DNA from: Acidobacteria bacterium UBA2990
GTDB lineage: Bacteria; Acidobacteriota; Vicinamibacteria; Vicinamibacterales; UBA8438
Assembly: GCA_002347025.1 (NCBI GenBank)
Contig: DEAE01000002.1
Span: forward strand, 103,757 to 167,756
DNA length: 64,000 nucleotides
Direction: 5' to 3'
The first letter of the stretch is position 1, and every line of letters begins with the position of its first letter. Below, in pieces: positions 1 to 8,811 of this stretch. The position numbers and the translations under genes were made by a program. Under the pieces are notes generated by a model. The model did no database searches, was not told the origin of the DNA, and saw nothing but the letters and a program-made list of their open reading frames with translations.

Positions 1-128
1 ACTTCTAGCACAACGGGTTGGCCATCGGGAACTGGTGACGATACTTCGCCTGGGGGGCTATCCCGATCGGGGCTGCACCCACAGGCGCATAGTAGCCAGA
101 TGAGTATGCCCCTCGTCACAATTCCCAT
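1..128 (-). CDS. Lipoprotein, N-terminal part only (runs off window)
   Basis: Reading the minus strand from the ATG at 126-128 gives an open frame to the window edge. It starts with a short basic end, a hydrophobic stretch (GILIWLLCAC) and a Cys-rich lipobox-like region (LCACGCS), followed by a Pro/Ser/Asp-rich linker. This is a typical lipoprotein export signal, so the product is probably anchored in a membrane facing the periplasm. Only 42 residues are visible, so the function cannot be told. It diverges from the 247-567 gene. A TATAAT-like hexamer on the minus strand (138-143) lies only nine bases before the ATG, which would give a very short leader if it is the promoter. Confidence 0.6.
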   Translation of the reverse strand, partial: MGIVTRGILIWLLCACGCSPDRDSPPGEVSSPVPDGQPVVLE

Positions 129-246
129 GATTCTACCATTATAGCCGCCTGTGGCTTGCTCCCGTGTTTTGGGTGGGTGACGGGCTGGATGGATATAGAC
201 GTTTGTCCGGAATATCGCGTAGGCTAAGGGCTAATAGAGGATCGGA

Positions 247-567
247 ATGGTTGACCAAAAAGATGATCGAATCGGACCGCTGCGGCGTTTGGTTGACGCT
301 GTTGAGGACAGTGATACGCTAGATCTGGTTCACGCTGTGTTCGAATTACTAGAGCAGGACACTAGCAGAGTAATTGATCAGACTCATATCGCCCGAGATA
401 TCGCTGGACGAACAAAAGCAGGAGATTGGTTCGGGAATACTGAGTTGGTGGAAGTGTTGTCTGATGCTGATTATTTCCTGCGTGTCTACAAGCAGCAGCG
501 CGATGACATAGGTGAACTCAAGGACGTGTTGCGCGAGAGACAGGGACGGCTTAAGCCCTCAAGTTAA
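247..567 (+). CDS. Small hypothetical protein
   Basis: A 106-residue soluble, charged protein. The start is supported by an AGAGGA ribosome-binding site five bases upstream. No signal peptide or membrane segment is visible, so it is probably cytoplasmic. The second half is predicted to be helical and rich in Lys/Arg/Glu (around residues 75-100). I do not recognise the family. It converges on the M48 protease gene, 19 bases away. Confidence 0.55.
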   Translation: MVDQKDDRIGPLRRLVDAVEDSDTLDLVHAVFELLEQDTSRVIDQTHIARDIAGRTKAGDWFGNTELVEVLSDADYFLRVYKQQRDDIGELKDVLRERQGRLKPSS

Positions 568-586
568 ACCGTCCTATAACTTCCCA

Positions 587-1321
587 TCAGTCCCGTTTGA
601 GATGGCTTTTCAGACTTGCTATTCGGGATTTGACCGGTGGGTGAGTAGACAGGTATTCACCGAGACCGAGTGAGCCACTAGTAGGTTCGAGGGCGAGGAA
701 GCGAGTAAGTAAACGAATGGCCCCGTCTGGATCAAAGCCAGCAGACTTGACTAACAGCCCGCCAAGTGCATCGGCCTCATATTCCTGATCTCGAGAATAG
801 GCCCCTTCAAGCCAATGCATACCGACTTGGCGAAGCCAGGGAGCAACAGCTCCACTTCCTGGGGTCATTACCGAAGCCGCTGAATATGCAGTTTGCCGCA
901 GTAGCCGGTTGATGGCGTGTCTGCGAATGACATGAGCCATCTCGTGGGCAATGACGAATGCCATTTCATCATGGTCTCGCTCGCAGAGCTCAGTCAGGGC
1001 TTGGGTTATGAAGATGAACCCTCCCGGGAGTGCGTAGGCTGATGGCGACTGTTCACAGACCACATTTGCTTCGAACTGATGGAGCTTATTGCGAACTACG
1101 TTGCTCAGTCGAGAGGTTAGCTTGGTGATTACTTGGTTGAGGGAAGGGTCGACGGACTGTCCTGTTTGCTCTCGGATGACCCCTGCCATCTCAAAACCTA
1201 CGCCGTATTCTGCCCTCAGGGATTCGGTTGAGTTGCCAGTTAATGAACTCCAGACCCACTTGATCTTGCGGGCCTTGCTCGCTGTTAGGCGGCCTAATTT
1301 GTAGGGATAACTGAAGGGCAT
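587..1321 (-). CDS. M48-family zinc metalloprotease
   Basis: The 244-residue protein carries the zinc-protease motif HEMAH at residues 126-130 and a downstream EADALG (Glu182) that supplies the third zinc ligand, as in the Ste24/HtpX/BepA-like M48 family. Before the motif lies the usual segment with ALPGGFIFI, typical of the BepA/Oma1-type catalytic domain. I see no clear signal peptide, and the TPR region found in BepA is missing, so this is a compact single-domain form. M48 proteases of this type often degrade misassembled outer-membrane proteins. The divergent neighbour is an Omp85-like barrel, which fits an envelope quality-control role, but this is inference. Confidence 0.85.
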   Translation of the reverse strand: MPFSYPYKLGRLTASKARKIKWVWSSLTGNSTESLRAEYGVGFEMAGVIREQTGQSVDPSLNQVITKLTSRLSNVVRNKLHQFEANVVCEQSPSAYALPGGFIFITQALTELCERDHDEMAFVIAHEMAHVIRRHAINRLLRQTAYSAASVMTPGSGAVAPWLRQVGMHWLEGAYSRDQEYEADALGGLLVKSAGFDPDGAIRLLTRFLALEPTSGSLGLGEYLSTHPPVKSRIASLKSHLKRD

Positions 1322-1368
1322 ACTCTCGGTGGAGAACTTTCGGACTGTTGCGATTTGGTGACCTAAAG

Positions 1369-1404
1369 CCTAGCACTAGGAAGTATGAACACCTAGTGGT
1401 GTTC
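1369..1404. promoter_or_regulatory. Two small palindromes between divergent M48 and barrel genes
   Basis: The 250-base region between the two divergent genes holds CCTA-GCAC-TAGG (1369-1380) and GAACACC-TAGT-GGTGTTC (1387-1404). Both are perfect inverted repeats and their centres are 21 bases apart, i.e. two helical turns. This layout suits a dimeric repressor or activator bound on one DNA face. No known operator is matched. Confidence 0.35.
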
Positions 1405-1571
1405 GGCGGCCTTTTGATGGAAATAGGGAATTGCTTGGTCTATAGATCCCTAAATTGTTGCTATCTTTAACTGCTGCCATATTGCATCAATAGAACTATC
1501 CCAGTGCAGCAGACAGGTTCGAATCTCGAGCTGTGAGTCTTTTGCTTGACTGGCATTGTTAGGATTTCCTT

Positions 1572-3158
1572 GTGAATAGAATCAAGCGGTTGGGGCTTAT
1601 GACTGTGGTTGCACTGTGGGCCTTTGTTCCGCGTTGGACGTCTGCGCAAGAGCTTGCTTCTCCAGTTATCGGGACAATCGAAGTGGTTACTCAGGAAGTT
1701 TTCAACGAGTCTGGTGGTGACTTCCAAGGGCTATACCGGGTGGCAAATGGGATTCATGTGAGAACCCGTGAGAGGGTGATCCTCCGAGAGTTGCTCTTTG
1801 AGACTGGAGAGCCTGTCGATCAGGAACTCATTGAACAGACAGAACGCAATCTTCGGACGCTGCCGTTCTTGCGGGATGCACGTGTTGAAACATATGCGGT
1901 AGATGACGATCTTGATGGAGACGTCGACCGAGTTGATGTGCGTATAACCACATGGGACGGATGGTCGTTGGCGCCACGATTTGACATCTCTAGACTGCAC
2001 GACCGGACGCTTTGGGAGCTTGGTTTATCAGAAAAAAATCTGTTCGGTTGGGGAAAGGCGATGAGAGGGTCACACCGCGTGACCCTTGACCGGTCAATTG
2101 ATCAATTTGTTTTTGAAGATTATCAAGTGTTCGGCTCAAATGTTGCCATGGAAGCGTCGTTGGCAGACATGAGTGATGGTTCTGAGCAGTTTCTGAAATT
2201 TGATCGTGGATATTTATCGTTGGTAGACCCATGGACTGTAGCAATGGGAGCTGGTCGCTTCAATCGCACTGACCCACTCTTTAATAATGGGGTAGAAGAG
2301 GGTCGGTTACAGCATGTTGGCCGGTGGGGTGATGTCGAGGTCGGAAGGGCTATTCGGCAGCAAGGGAATAGGGTAATTCGCGTCCATGGGGCTTATCGAA
2401 TACGCGACGAGCAAGTTGGTATTCAGTCCAGAGATTTCGCTATTGCTGAGTTTGGTGTTCGAGCCTTGTCCCATCGGTTTGTCCGATTGAACCACGTCAA
2501 CCAATTCGATCGTACCGAAGATTTCAATTTGGGGTTCCAAGTGCATGGCACATTAGGCTTGTCGTCTCCGGTCTTGGGTGGGCAGGAGGACCGGGCCATG
2601 ATGGTGGCATTTGGGCATGACCAAGGGTTTCGTTTCCGCGATGACCACTTTCTATTGATGGGGTTCAGATTCTCTGGTCGCCATGAAAAGGCAGCGTGGC
2701 GTAATTCCTTAGCGGATGCAAGCCTACGTTACCTGCGGAAGCATTCTTTAAAGCGAGCTTTAGTTGGAAAGGTACATTACCGGTATGGACACAGCCTGGA
2801 CCCAGAGGTGCAGATCTTGCTGGGTGCCGAGACGGGGCTTCGCGGCTACCCTATTCGTCAGTTTGAAGGCAATCGTTCGTTCCTTCTCTCCCTTGAAGAG
2901 CGATGGTTTGTGGTGGATGACCTGGGTCAGCTGTTGTCGCTAGGCTTTGCCGGGTTTGTCGACAGTGGTTTTGTGTGGTCTGAATTAACACCTGTCGACC
3001 CTGCGGACCTGAAGACAGCCGTTGGTGTTAGCGTGCTTCTGGGGAGTACTCGGTTGTCGAGGCGACCGGGCATTAGAATCGATATTGGCTATGGTCTGAA
3101 CGCAGTTGAAGGAGCCTCTCGGTTGGTGTTTGCGGCAGGGTCAGACCTTCAGTTCTAG
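1572..3158 (+). CDS. BamA/TamA-like outer membrane protein (POTRA plus barrel)
   Basis: 528 residues with a GTG start. A signal peptide ends near residue 25 (TSA before QE). Residues about 50-125 look like one POTRA domain: LRELLFETGEPVD, then NLRTLPFLRDARVE, the usual 'fold-back' pattern of Omp85 proteins. The rest is a chain of alternating aromatic/polar strands typical of a 16-strand barrel and ends in Phe (DLQF), the usual beta-signal. A single POTRA is fewer than BamA (five) or TamA (three), so this is an accessory Omp85 member rather than the essential BamA. It probably inserts or exports something across the outer membrane; the cargo is unknown. Confidence 0.75.
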   Translation: MNRIKRLGLMTVVALWAFVPRWTSAQELASPVIGTIEVVTQEVFNESGGDFQGLYRVANGIHVRTRERVILRELLFETGEPVDQELIEQTERNLRTLPFLRDARVETYAVDDDLDGDVDRVDVRITTWDGWSLAPRFDISRLHDRTLWELGLSEKNLFGWGKAMRGSHRVTLDRSIDQFVFEDYQVFGSNVAMEASLADMSDGSEQFLKFDRGYLSLVDPWTVAMGAGRFNRTDPLFNNGVEEGRLQHVGRWGDVEVGRAIRQQGNRVIRVHGAYRIRDEQVGIQSRDFAIAEFGVRALSHRFVRLNHVNQFDRTEDFNLGFQVHGTLGLSSPVLGGQEDRAMMVAFGHDQGFRFRDDHFLLMGFRFSGRHEKAAWRNSLADASLRYLRKHSLKRALVGKVHYRYGHSLDPEVQILLGAETGLRGYPIRQFEGNRSFLLSLEERWFVVDDLGQLLSLGFAGFVDSGFVWSELTPVDPADLKTAVGVSVLLGSTRLSRRPGIRIDIGYGLNAVEGASRLVFAAGSDLQF

Positions 3159-3169
3159 TTGCTACTGAC

Positions 3170-3793
3170 ATGGGCGTTAGAGGACTACCGACGAACTTGG
3201 TTTCGGATAGGCAAGCTCCCTGGCGTGTAGGTGCGATGTTTGCGTTGGCTGCCTGTCTCCCTGTCCTCTTTGTTCAAATTGGAGTGCCACTAATCGGTAT
3301 TTGGGGAGGCTTTGTCGGGAGCACGCTGCGTCACCCATTCGTCTTGTTGGTGGCGGTATCAGGTGCAGGAGGACAGTGGGTCGGCGGGAGACTCTGGCAC
3401 GGGCTGAAAAGCCGGGCAGTCTTCGGAGCGGCTTTTGCGTCTGCTCTAGCGGGTCCCCTATTGGCTGTTACTGGACTCGAATCATTCTCTGCCTATGAAA
3501 CGGTGCCCCGTTTGTCATTGGGGTTTGTTCCGGTTTTCGCGGTGCCATATAGCTTCCTAGGGTTGGTTAGTGCCGCCTTGAGTGGTGCGTCTTTGCCAAG
3601 AACGTTTCAATTGATGGGAAGGTTCGGAGTCGGCGGGATGTTCGGAGGCCTGGTTCTTGCAGTTGTTGTGGTGGGTGCAGGTGAGCAGTCAGGTGTCCTC
3701 GCTGGGACTCTCAGGGCAGTTGGTCCTGGAATCGCCTGTGGTCTTCCGGCTGCGATTGGTGGGTCTGCTCTTGCCAAACTGTCGGTTGCTTAG
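3170..3793 (+). CDS. Hypothetical multi-pass membrane protein
   Basis: 207 residues, Gly/Val/Leu-rich, with about five or six hydrophobic segments (first at about residues 20-40, last near the C-terminus). It begins 11 bases after the stop of the barrel gene, so the two are probably cotranscribed. No catalytic motif or family is recognised. Inner-membrane location is likely from the hydrophobicity. Confidence 0.6.
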   Translation: MGVRGLPTNLVSDRQAPWRVGAMFALAACLPVLFVQIGVPLIGIWGGFVGSTLRHPFVLLVAVSGAGGQWVGGRLWHGLKSRAVFGAAFASALAGPLLAVTGLESFSAYETVPRLSLGFVPVFAVPYSFLGLVSAALSGASLPRTFQLMGRFGVGGMFGGLVLAVVVVGAGEQSGVLAGTLRAVGPGIACGLPAAIGGSALAKLSVA

Positions 3794-3843
3794 GTAGCAA
3801 TACGAATTGATGGGTGCTAACTGGATAGGGTTGGTGATGACCA

Positions 3844-4512
3844 CTAGGGTGAGTAATTCCACTGCCGTTCTGATTGACGTTCACTGCAGTAGACATAATA
3901 GAGGCTGACGGCTGATAAAACATGCCACACGGCATGTGGTTGAATGAAATGTTCGAGTTCGCCACCAAAACAACCTATGCCGGCGTGGTCTAGTCCGAGT
4001 AAAAGCGTTCCACAGACCAGTAACCACTTTGCGCGGCTGGCATCTGCATTCTCGGTCGACGTGTGTCGCCACAGCCACAGCACGATTAGGGCCTGGGTGG
4101 CAACGAGTGCGAAACCTAGACCGATGTGGACTTGAGGTGCGGTGAGACCAAGAACAGCAAATCCGGTGGTTAGTGACTGCAGTCGAGATGGTGGGAAATA
4201 TTTTCGACGGACTAATGCTGCGGCGAGGAGGTAGCCGGTGAGCAGGGAAATGGCCCCAAGGTCAATGCGCTGAAATATGTCTCTGAATCCAGCGTGGAAG
4301 ATCAGGGACACTGTGCCGATGAAGCCTACTAGAACAGGTAGGAACCGAGCCGAGAGCATGCGATCTGTGCTTCGGAATTGCAGCCAGAGAATGGCAGCAA
4401 CCACAAGGTAGGCTAGCGCCGAGATGGTCTCCGTTGGGTGGACGATCCAGCCTTCAAGGTCAGGTTCACATGTGCTTAGTCTCGCTCGCTCCAGAGAGCT
4501 CCAGGGTGTCAT
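3844..4512 (-). CDS. Alkaline ceramidase-like membrane hydrolase (CREST superfamily)
   Basis: 222 residues with about seven hydrophobic segments. It shows the ordered motif set of the alkaline ceramidase family: an N-terminal CEP with a later HPTE (residues 15-29), SLIFH (Ser69, His73), Asp84 eleven residues after that His, and HAVWH (His193, His197). The spacings Ser-4-His, His-11-Asp and His-4-His are the same as for the zinc site of human ACER3 (Ser77, His81, Asp92, His217, His221). It would cleave the amide bond of ceramides or a similar N-acyl lipid inside the membrane. Its ATG overlaps the stop of the preceding neutral-ceramidase-like gene (4509-4512), so the two are translationally coupled. 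Substrate is not shown by sequence. Confidence 0.75.
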   Translation of the reverse strand: MTPWSSLERARLSTCEPDLEGWIVHPTETISALAYLVVAAILWLQFRSTDRMLSARFLPVLVGFIGTVSLIFHAGFRDIFQRIDLGAISLLTGYLLAAALVRRKYFPPSRLQSLTTGFAVLGLTAPQVHIGLGFALVATQALIVLWLWRHTSTENADASRAKWLLVCGTLLLGLDHAGIGCFGGELEHFIQPHAVWHVLSAVSLYYVYCSERQSERQWNYSP

Positions 4513-6140
4513 CGTTCTGCAATGGCCATGTCGCGAGCAGCATCTATAAGCTCACTCCAGGCCTGTGCGACGTCGTCGCCGAAACGCTTGCCGATGGTGA
4601 CCCATTCCTCATAGTGGTTTGGATGGCTAAAGTTCCACCAACCGACATTGTCATGGAGTGGAACCATATACGAGAGGTAATCCTGAGCTGATCCAATTAC
4701 TGCATGATGGATGCCTGGCATAGCTGAGTCGACTCCCTCCATTGCCGGAAAGTGCCAGATTCCCCATTCGCCGTAGTCTGCTGTGCTGGCCTGTCGCCCC
4801 AGAAAGTAGGCGGGATCGATTTCACCGGGAGCAGTCAAAATGCTCAACGGGCCTAGTTGAACCAGGCTGACCTCGGTCATTACGCAGCCGAGGATGCCTC
4901 GGCACCGATCCCAGTCGTATCTCTGGGTATCTTGTGAGTCCACATCTTGATGCCAAACAGACCAGGTGGCAAGAAGATGGATGAGGTTGTCGACGGGGGT
5001 GGAGATTTGGCGTGTCAGTATCCTAATATTATCAGGTTGGCTGGTTGGAGCGCGGTCGAGGGCAGCTGCTGCTGCGCTCGCGATTTCATATCCAGTGGAG
5101 CGTATCTTGTCCCACCCTTCAGTAACCAAAGCCGGCCGCTTCTTCCCATCTTTGCCCGGTTCATACACTCGCTCACCAGTGGCACTCCATAGTGGAACCG
5201 GTGTGCTCCGGAGGCCTCCAATTTGGTTTCCTAGGGTGCCGACTACATAGATTGCGATGCCGCCGCGCGTGCGTTCCATATACTCGCGAAGATAGTGTGG
5301 ATAGTCGCTCGAGATTAGTCGGTTGTCACTGCCGAGTGTATCTGGATGGTTGTGCCAGTTGACTAGGGTAGCGATTGGCTGTCCGTCATCAATACCGACG
5401 AACTCTGCAGCAACGATGTTGGTGTTCCGAACTATAGGATCACGCTGGTCTCTTTGGATGAGAAAGCGATCGTAGTGGGTTGGGCCTGTGCTGAATTGGT
5501 TGTTGATGTCCGGCAGGTGGCATGTAGAAGCAGATTTCAGGCGAGAGGTTCCAGCGTCGATACATGAGACGTGTGTGGTTGTGACGGTGGCCATGGTAGC
5601 TGGCCGGAGCGTGGAGATCGCTTGGTCGATCGACTCGTAAATTTTTTCGCGAATCTGACCTGCGTATCGACGGTTGTGGTCTGGGATCAACGTTGACCAG
5701 AAGCCACTGGCATCTGGGGCTGAGTGCGTGTGGGTTGAATGGATGATGACGTGAGATGTAGGAATGCCGTGGATTGCGGTCACTCTACGTCGCACGCGGT
5801 TGATGTGCTTGTGACTGAGTCCAGGGAGATCTGTGGACACGATGATAAGGGTGTCGCCGGTGGAATCCCGCAATGCGAGTGTTCGGGCCCACAATGGGTC
5901 ATGAATCCCATTGGCTACTCGAGCGTCGTTTCGAAAGGGGACATAGGGACTAAAACCAGCTAGGTGTACCCACCGATAACATTGGCGAATTTCGTCATAT
6001 GGATCGCCATTTGAATTTCCGGTTGCGCTTTTGCACAGGTTTGGCGTGATTTCGATTGCCCCTGCCCCAGCCTGAAATTGTGCTATGGCTGGTGATGTGC
6101 AGAGTGTAATGAGTGTAGCGTTCAGCCAGAAGTGTTTCAC
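4509..6140 (-). CDS. Neutral/alkaline ceramidase-like secreted hydrolase
   Basis: 543 residues, GTG start, signal peptide ending near residue 20 (PAIA before QFQAG). The mature protein opens with AGAGAIEITP, the usual start of the neutral ceramidase N-terminal domain. It has STHTHSAPD (135-143), matching the zinc-binding THTHSGP region, then NWHNHPDTLG followed by LISSDYP (261-281), like the second zinc His region, and a later APGE (437-440) that could supply the acidic ligand. Length is shorter than the usual 650-700 residues, so the C-terminal immunoglobulin-like domain seems to be missing. The protein probably acts in the periplasm or outside the cell on ceramide-like N-acyl lipids. It overlaps the CREST gene by four bases. 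Confidence 0.75.
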   Translation of the reverse strand: MKHFWLNATLITLCTSPAIAQFQAGAGAIEITPNLCKSATGNSNGDPYDEIRQCYRWVHLAGFSPYVPFRNDARVANGIHDPLWARTLALRDSTGDTLIIVSTDLPGLSHKHINRVRRRVTAIHGIPTSHVIIHSTHTHSAPDASGFWSTLIPDHNRRYAGQIREKIYESIDQAISTLRPATMATVTTTHVSCIDAGTSRLKSASTCHLPDINNQFSTGPTHYDRFLIQRDQRDPIVRNTNIVAAEFVGIDDGQPIATLVNWHNHPDTLGSDNRLISSDYPHYLREYMERTRGGIAIYVVGTLGNQIGGLRSTPVPLWSATGERVYEPGKDGKKRPALVTEGWDKIRSTGYEIASAAAAALDRAPTSQPDNIRILTRQISTPVDNLIHLLATWSVWHQDVDSQDTQRYDWDRCRGILGCVMTEVSLVQLGPLSILTAPGEIDPAYFLGRQASTADYGEWGIWHFPAMEGVDSAMPGIHHAVIGSAQDYLSYMVPLHDNVGWWNFSHPNHYEEWVTIGKRFGDDVAQAWSELIDAARDMAIAER

Positions 6141-6305
6141 GCCTACATCGTAGCGCGCCCTGGCTTGAGAATCGATTCTCTATTGAGAAAACAGACTCTT
6201 GATTTTGCCTTGTGCGGAGCTAAGTTTTGGGCAAATGTGCTCTGTTCTAGACTTAGGGTTTGATTTATATGTGTTCCTTGCTGCTCTGGCTTTGCGAAGC
6301 GGGTA

Positions 6306-6881
6306 CTAGGGTAGCCTCCAACCCAGGTATATGCCGATGGCTTGTATGTCTGGATTATGGCTGCTGCCATTGAGGCTATTGTTAGATACGTGCAACCAAT
6401 GGAAGCCCGTGATGAATTGGCCGTTTGCGCTCTGGTGGCTCTGCAACCCGAGTCCGACCTGAGACACGAAGTTGAACCGGGTGCCTAGTTTCGGTATCTG
6501 GGTCGATGCGTATGACAACCCGCCGCTGCCTTCGGCAAGGATAGAGAAGCTACTGAACCGAATGAGGTTCTGGCGGAGCACGAATGACCAGGTTGGCAGA
6601 AAGGCGTTCTGACCAGGACTCGGGACCACATGAAGGAGTGCAGTTTGGACTCCGATTGCCCTGTTCGGCCCCATATTTCGAGCTAAGAGGACTTTTCCGC
6701 CAACTAGCTGTTCTCGGTGTTCGTTGAGGTCCCAGGCTTCTAGGAAGAAGGCTCCGCCCATCTCGACATACCAATTTTGTAGTGGTGGCTTGTCTGTTGA
6801 TGGAGAGGGGTTGGCGTGGACCGTTACCGTTAGGAATGACACCCCTAAAGTCAGGTATGCCAGTCTGTAAGTTCCTAGCAT
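6306..6881 (-). CDS. PagL-type lipid A 3-O-deacylase (acyloxyacyl hydrolase)
   Basis: 191 residues from the ATG at 6881, chosen because GGGAGATAGAG lies eight bases upstream; a longer TTG start at 6902 is less likely. The signal peptide ends around residue 24. The end of the protein carries FHWLHVSNNSL with a His-x-Ser pair (His164, Ser166), then HNPD and IYLGWRLP, like the catalytic His/Ser region and last strands of the PagL eight-strand barrel. PagL removes the 3-linked acyl chain of lipid A in the outer membrane. It sits upstream of the two ceramidase-like genes on the same strand, which suggests an envelope lipid-remodelling group. Confidence 0.7.
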   Translation of the reverse strand: MLGTYRLAYLTLGVSFLTVTVHANPSPSTDKPPLQNWYVEMGGAFFLEAWDLNEHREQLVGGKVLLARNMGPNRAIGVQTALLHVVPSPGQNAFLPTWSFVLRQNLIRFSSFSILAEGSGGLSYASTQIPKLGTRFNFVSQVGLGLQSHQSANGQFITGFHWLHVSNNSLNGSSHNPDIQAIGIYLGWRLP

Positions 6882-7080
6882 GGTGAAGTCTCTATCTCCC
6901 AATCACCCAAAATATCTAACTGGCGAGGTAGTTCTGTAGTGGTCGAGTGACAGCTACGAGAAGCACCCTCCGTCTGGAGAAGCAGATGGTGTCGGTTCTG
7001 CAATGTATCGCCACTCACGCACGGTAAGAGCGCTTCCTGGTCGAGGGGGGTGCTGGGAAAGATAGACTTTTCGATCTCAT

Positions 7081-7608
7081 CTAAGGACTTGGAATGTTAG
7101 TCAAGTCGGTTGTTTCAGCGCCCCTAAACTTCGCCCAGGCGTCTGCAAGAGAGGCTGGTTCGCATCGACTGACGATGGTTCGGCTACCGCTTTCAGCCAG
7201 TAGCTCGTGGCGTCGTAGTTCAACCTCGCATCCGCCAATGCCTTTGAAGCAGCCAATCTGTTCTAGCGGTGTGTCGCCGTCTTTCCATACGGAGCAGTAA
7301 ATGGGGTTTGTCAGTGACTCACAGCGTTCTGACGTCGTGTAGCCCGAGTAATTTGGCAATGAGCGGACAAACTCGGTGCATGTGTCTAGTCCCGAAAACT
7401 CGCCACGTGAGAAATCTATTTCACCCCACGGGAGTAGGTTGATAAAGATGTGGTCCGGAAGGTCTGGTGCTTCGATGGCCTCGGTGCTGATTTCAGCGGT
7501 TTCTATGCTAGGTGCTTCTTGGGAAGGTGGGGCCGAGCAGGTGGCGACTAGGGTGGCAGCGAGGATGGTGGGTAAAGGGCGCGTTTGTTGCTTGATTCGC
7601 GGTTGCAT
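7081..7608 (-). CDS. Putative lipoprotein of unknown function
   Basis: 175 residues with a basic N-terminus, a hydrophobic stretch and LVATC (Cys24), an imperfect lipobox (Thr at -1). A low-complexity Ser/Glu/Ala/Pro linker follows (residues 25-50), then a compact domain with six Cys (for example CTEF, SERCES, YCSVW, GCFKGIGGCEVE), which suggests disulfides in an oxidising compartment. I do not recognise the fold. It diverges from the TlpA-like gene. Confidence 0.55.
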   Translation of the reverse strand: MQPRIKQQTRPLPTILAATLVATCSAPPSQEAPSIETAEISTEAIEAPDLPDHIFINLLPWGEIDFSRGEFSGLDTCTEFVRSLPNYSGYTTSERCESLTNPIYCSVWKDGDTPLEQIGCFKGIGGCEVELRRHELLAESGSRTIVSRCEPASLADAWAKFRGAETTDLTNIPSP

Positions 7609-7745
7609 GTCGAATCGAGTATACAGGTCTCTAGCCGAACTTATGCGTTCCGGAGATACTGTGCTTGGATTCGGCTGGCGGAAGTGCGCCTGTCCGAGAG
7701 TACAATACTACTTTACCTACATGTGGTGACGGGGGGATGTTAACT

Positions 7746-8729
7746 ATGCCGGTGCAACACTTGAAAGGATTCGCGCTCGCTCTGGTTTTGTTGTTTAACC
7801 AGGCTTGCGAATCTGGCTCTGGAGCTGTCGAAACGACCGACCAGGTGGCTTCTTCATTGGAGATAGTCGACCTGGTAGGACAGATGCGTGACCTGGCTTG
7901 GGCCGAGCAGGTGGACGTGGCGCAGGCCCTTATCGAGAGCGAACGGTCCGGTCAGGATACCTCATCTCCAGGCTGGCTATTGGCGGTGTCTTGGCTCGGG
8001 CGGGGAGCGAGTTTCGCCGAGCGGTGGGATGTGGCCGAGCTCTATGCCCAGGAAGCCCATGATGGCAGCGTTGAGTTGTTGGCTCACCGGGACCTTGACG
8101 CTGAGGGCCAATTGCCATTGGCTTTGGGGGCGGCAATTGAAGTTTTGGGGCACTCCAAAGAGGCTGCAGGCGAGCGTGTTGGAGCGGTTGATTTCTTGAC
8201 TGCCCAGCGCGACCTCTACAGGGGCACGTCGATTGAAACCCGCATTCAGAAGAATGCGCTTCTTCTTAGTCTTGAAGGTCAGCCGTTTCCGGAACTAGAC
8301 GTTGAACATTACCTTGGTGAGCGTCTGCTTTCGTCAGATAGTCTTGAAGGCAAGGTCGTCGTAGCCTTTTTCTGGGCGCACTGGTGTCCCGATTGCAAAC
8401 GTCAGATACCGGTTCTAGAGCAAATCTACGAGACCTACGGCGATCAGGGCGTTGTGATTCTAGGCCCGACCCAGCTCTACGGTTATGTGGCACGTGGTCA
8501 GGACGCAACCCCTGAACAGGAACTTGAATATCTACGAGGAGCCTATCAAGAGCGTTTCCCGATTCCTTCGTGGATGAGTGTGCCAGTTAGTCAAGAGAAT
8601 TTCCTTGAATTTGGAGTTAGCACTACCCCCACGCTTATTATCATTGACCGTGAGGGGACGGTTCGTCTTTATAATCCTGGAGATTTGCCATTTGACGAAC
8701 TATCGGGTCACGTGGAACGGCTACTCTAG
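7746..8729 (+). CDS. TlpA-like thioredoxin-fold protein
   Basis: 327 residues from the ATG at 7746, chosen because the run of Gs at 7731-7736 is a good ribosome-binding site at nine bases; 7737 is an alternative. A signal sequence ends at a Cys (residue 21, FNQAC), so it may be lipid-anchored. Residues 35-175 form an Ala/Leu/Glu-rich helical region. A C-terminal TlpA/AhpC-TSA domain follows (about 180-327) with FFWAHWCPDC, the redox CPDC being 214-217, and the cis-proline loop TTPT. It would reduce or exchange disulfides in the periplasm, for example in cytochrome c maturation, which suits the cytochrome-rich content of the window. Confidence 0.8.
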   Translation: MPVQHLKGFALALVLLFNQACESGSGAVETTDQVASSLEIVDLVGQMRDLAWAEQVDVAQALIESERSGQDTSSPGWLLAVSWLGRGASFAERWDVAELYAQEAHDGSVELLAHRDLDAEGQLPLALGAAIEVLGHSKEAAGERVGAVDFLTAQRDLYRGTSIETRIQKNALLLSLEGQPFPELDVEHYLGERLLSSDSLEGKVVVAFFWAHWCPDCKRQIPVLEQIYETYGDQGVVILGPTQLYGYVARGQDATPEQELEYLRGAYQERFPIPSWMSVPVSQENFLEFGVSTTPTLIIIDREGTVRLYNPGDLPFDELSGHVERLL

Positions 8730-8811
8730 AACAGGTGGACATTCTGCTAGAGCCCTGGATGGCGGATCAGATTCCCATTGAGTATTTTCGTAATCTTGCT
8801 TTGTGCTGGAC

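Noticed and set aside
138..143. TATAAT on the minus strand before the first lipoprotein
   Set aside because: Too close to the ATG (nine bases) and no matching -35 box at 17 bases, so not listed as a promoter.
6143..6370. 75-codon minus-strand frame between the ceramidase-like gene and PagL
   Set aside because: It overlaps the end of PagL in another frame, is low in family signal and has no ribosome-binding site.
6903..7080. Minus-strand coding-like stretch after the 7081 lipoprotein (HPPRPGSALTVREWRYIAEP)
   Set aside because: No start codon in the frame and only about 40 residues; could be a frameshifted tail of the lipoprotein gene but nothing confirms it.
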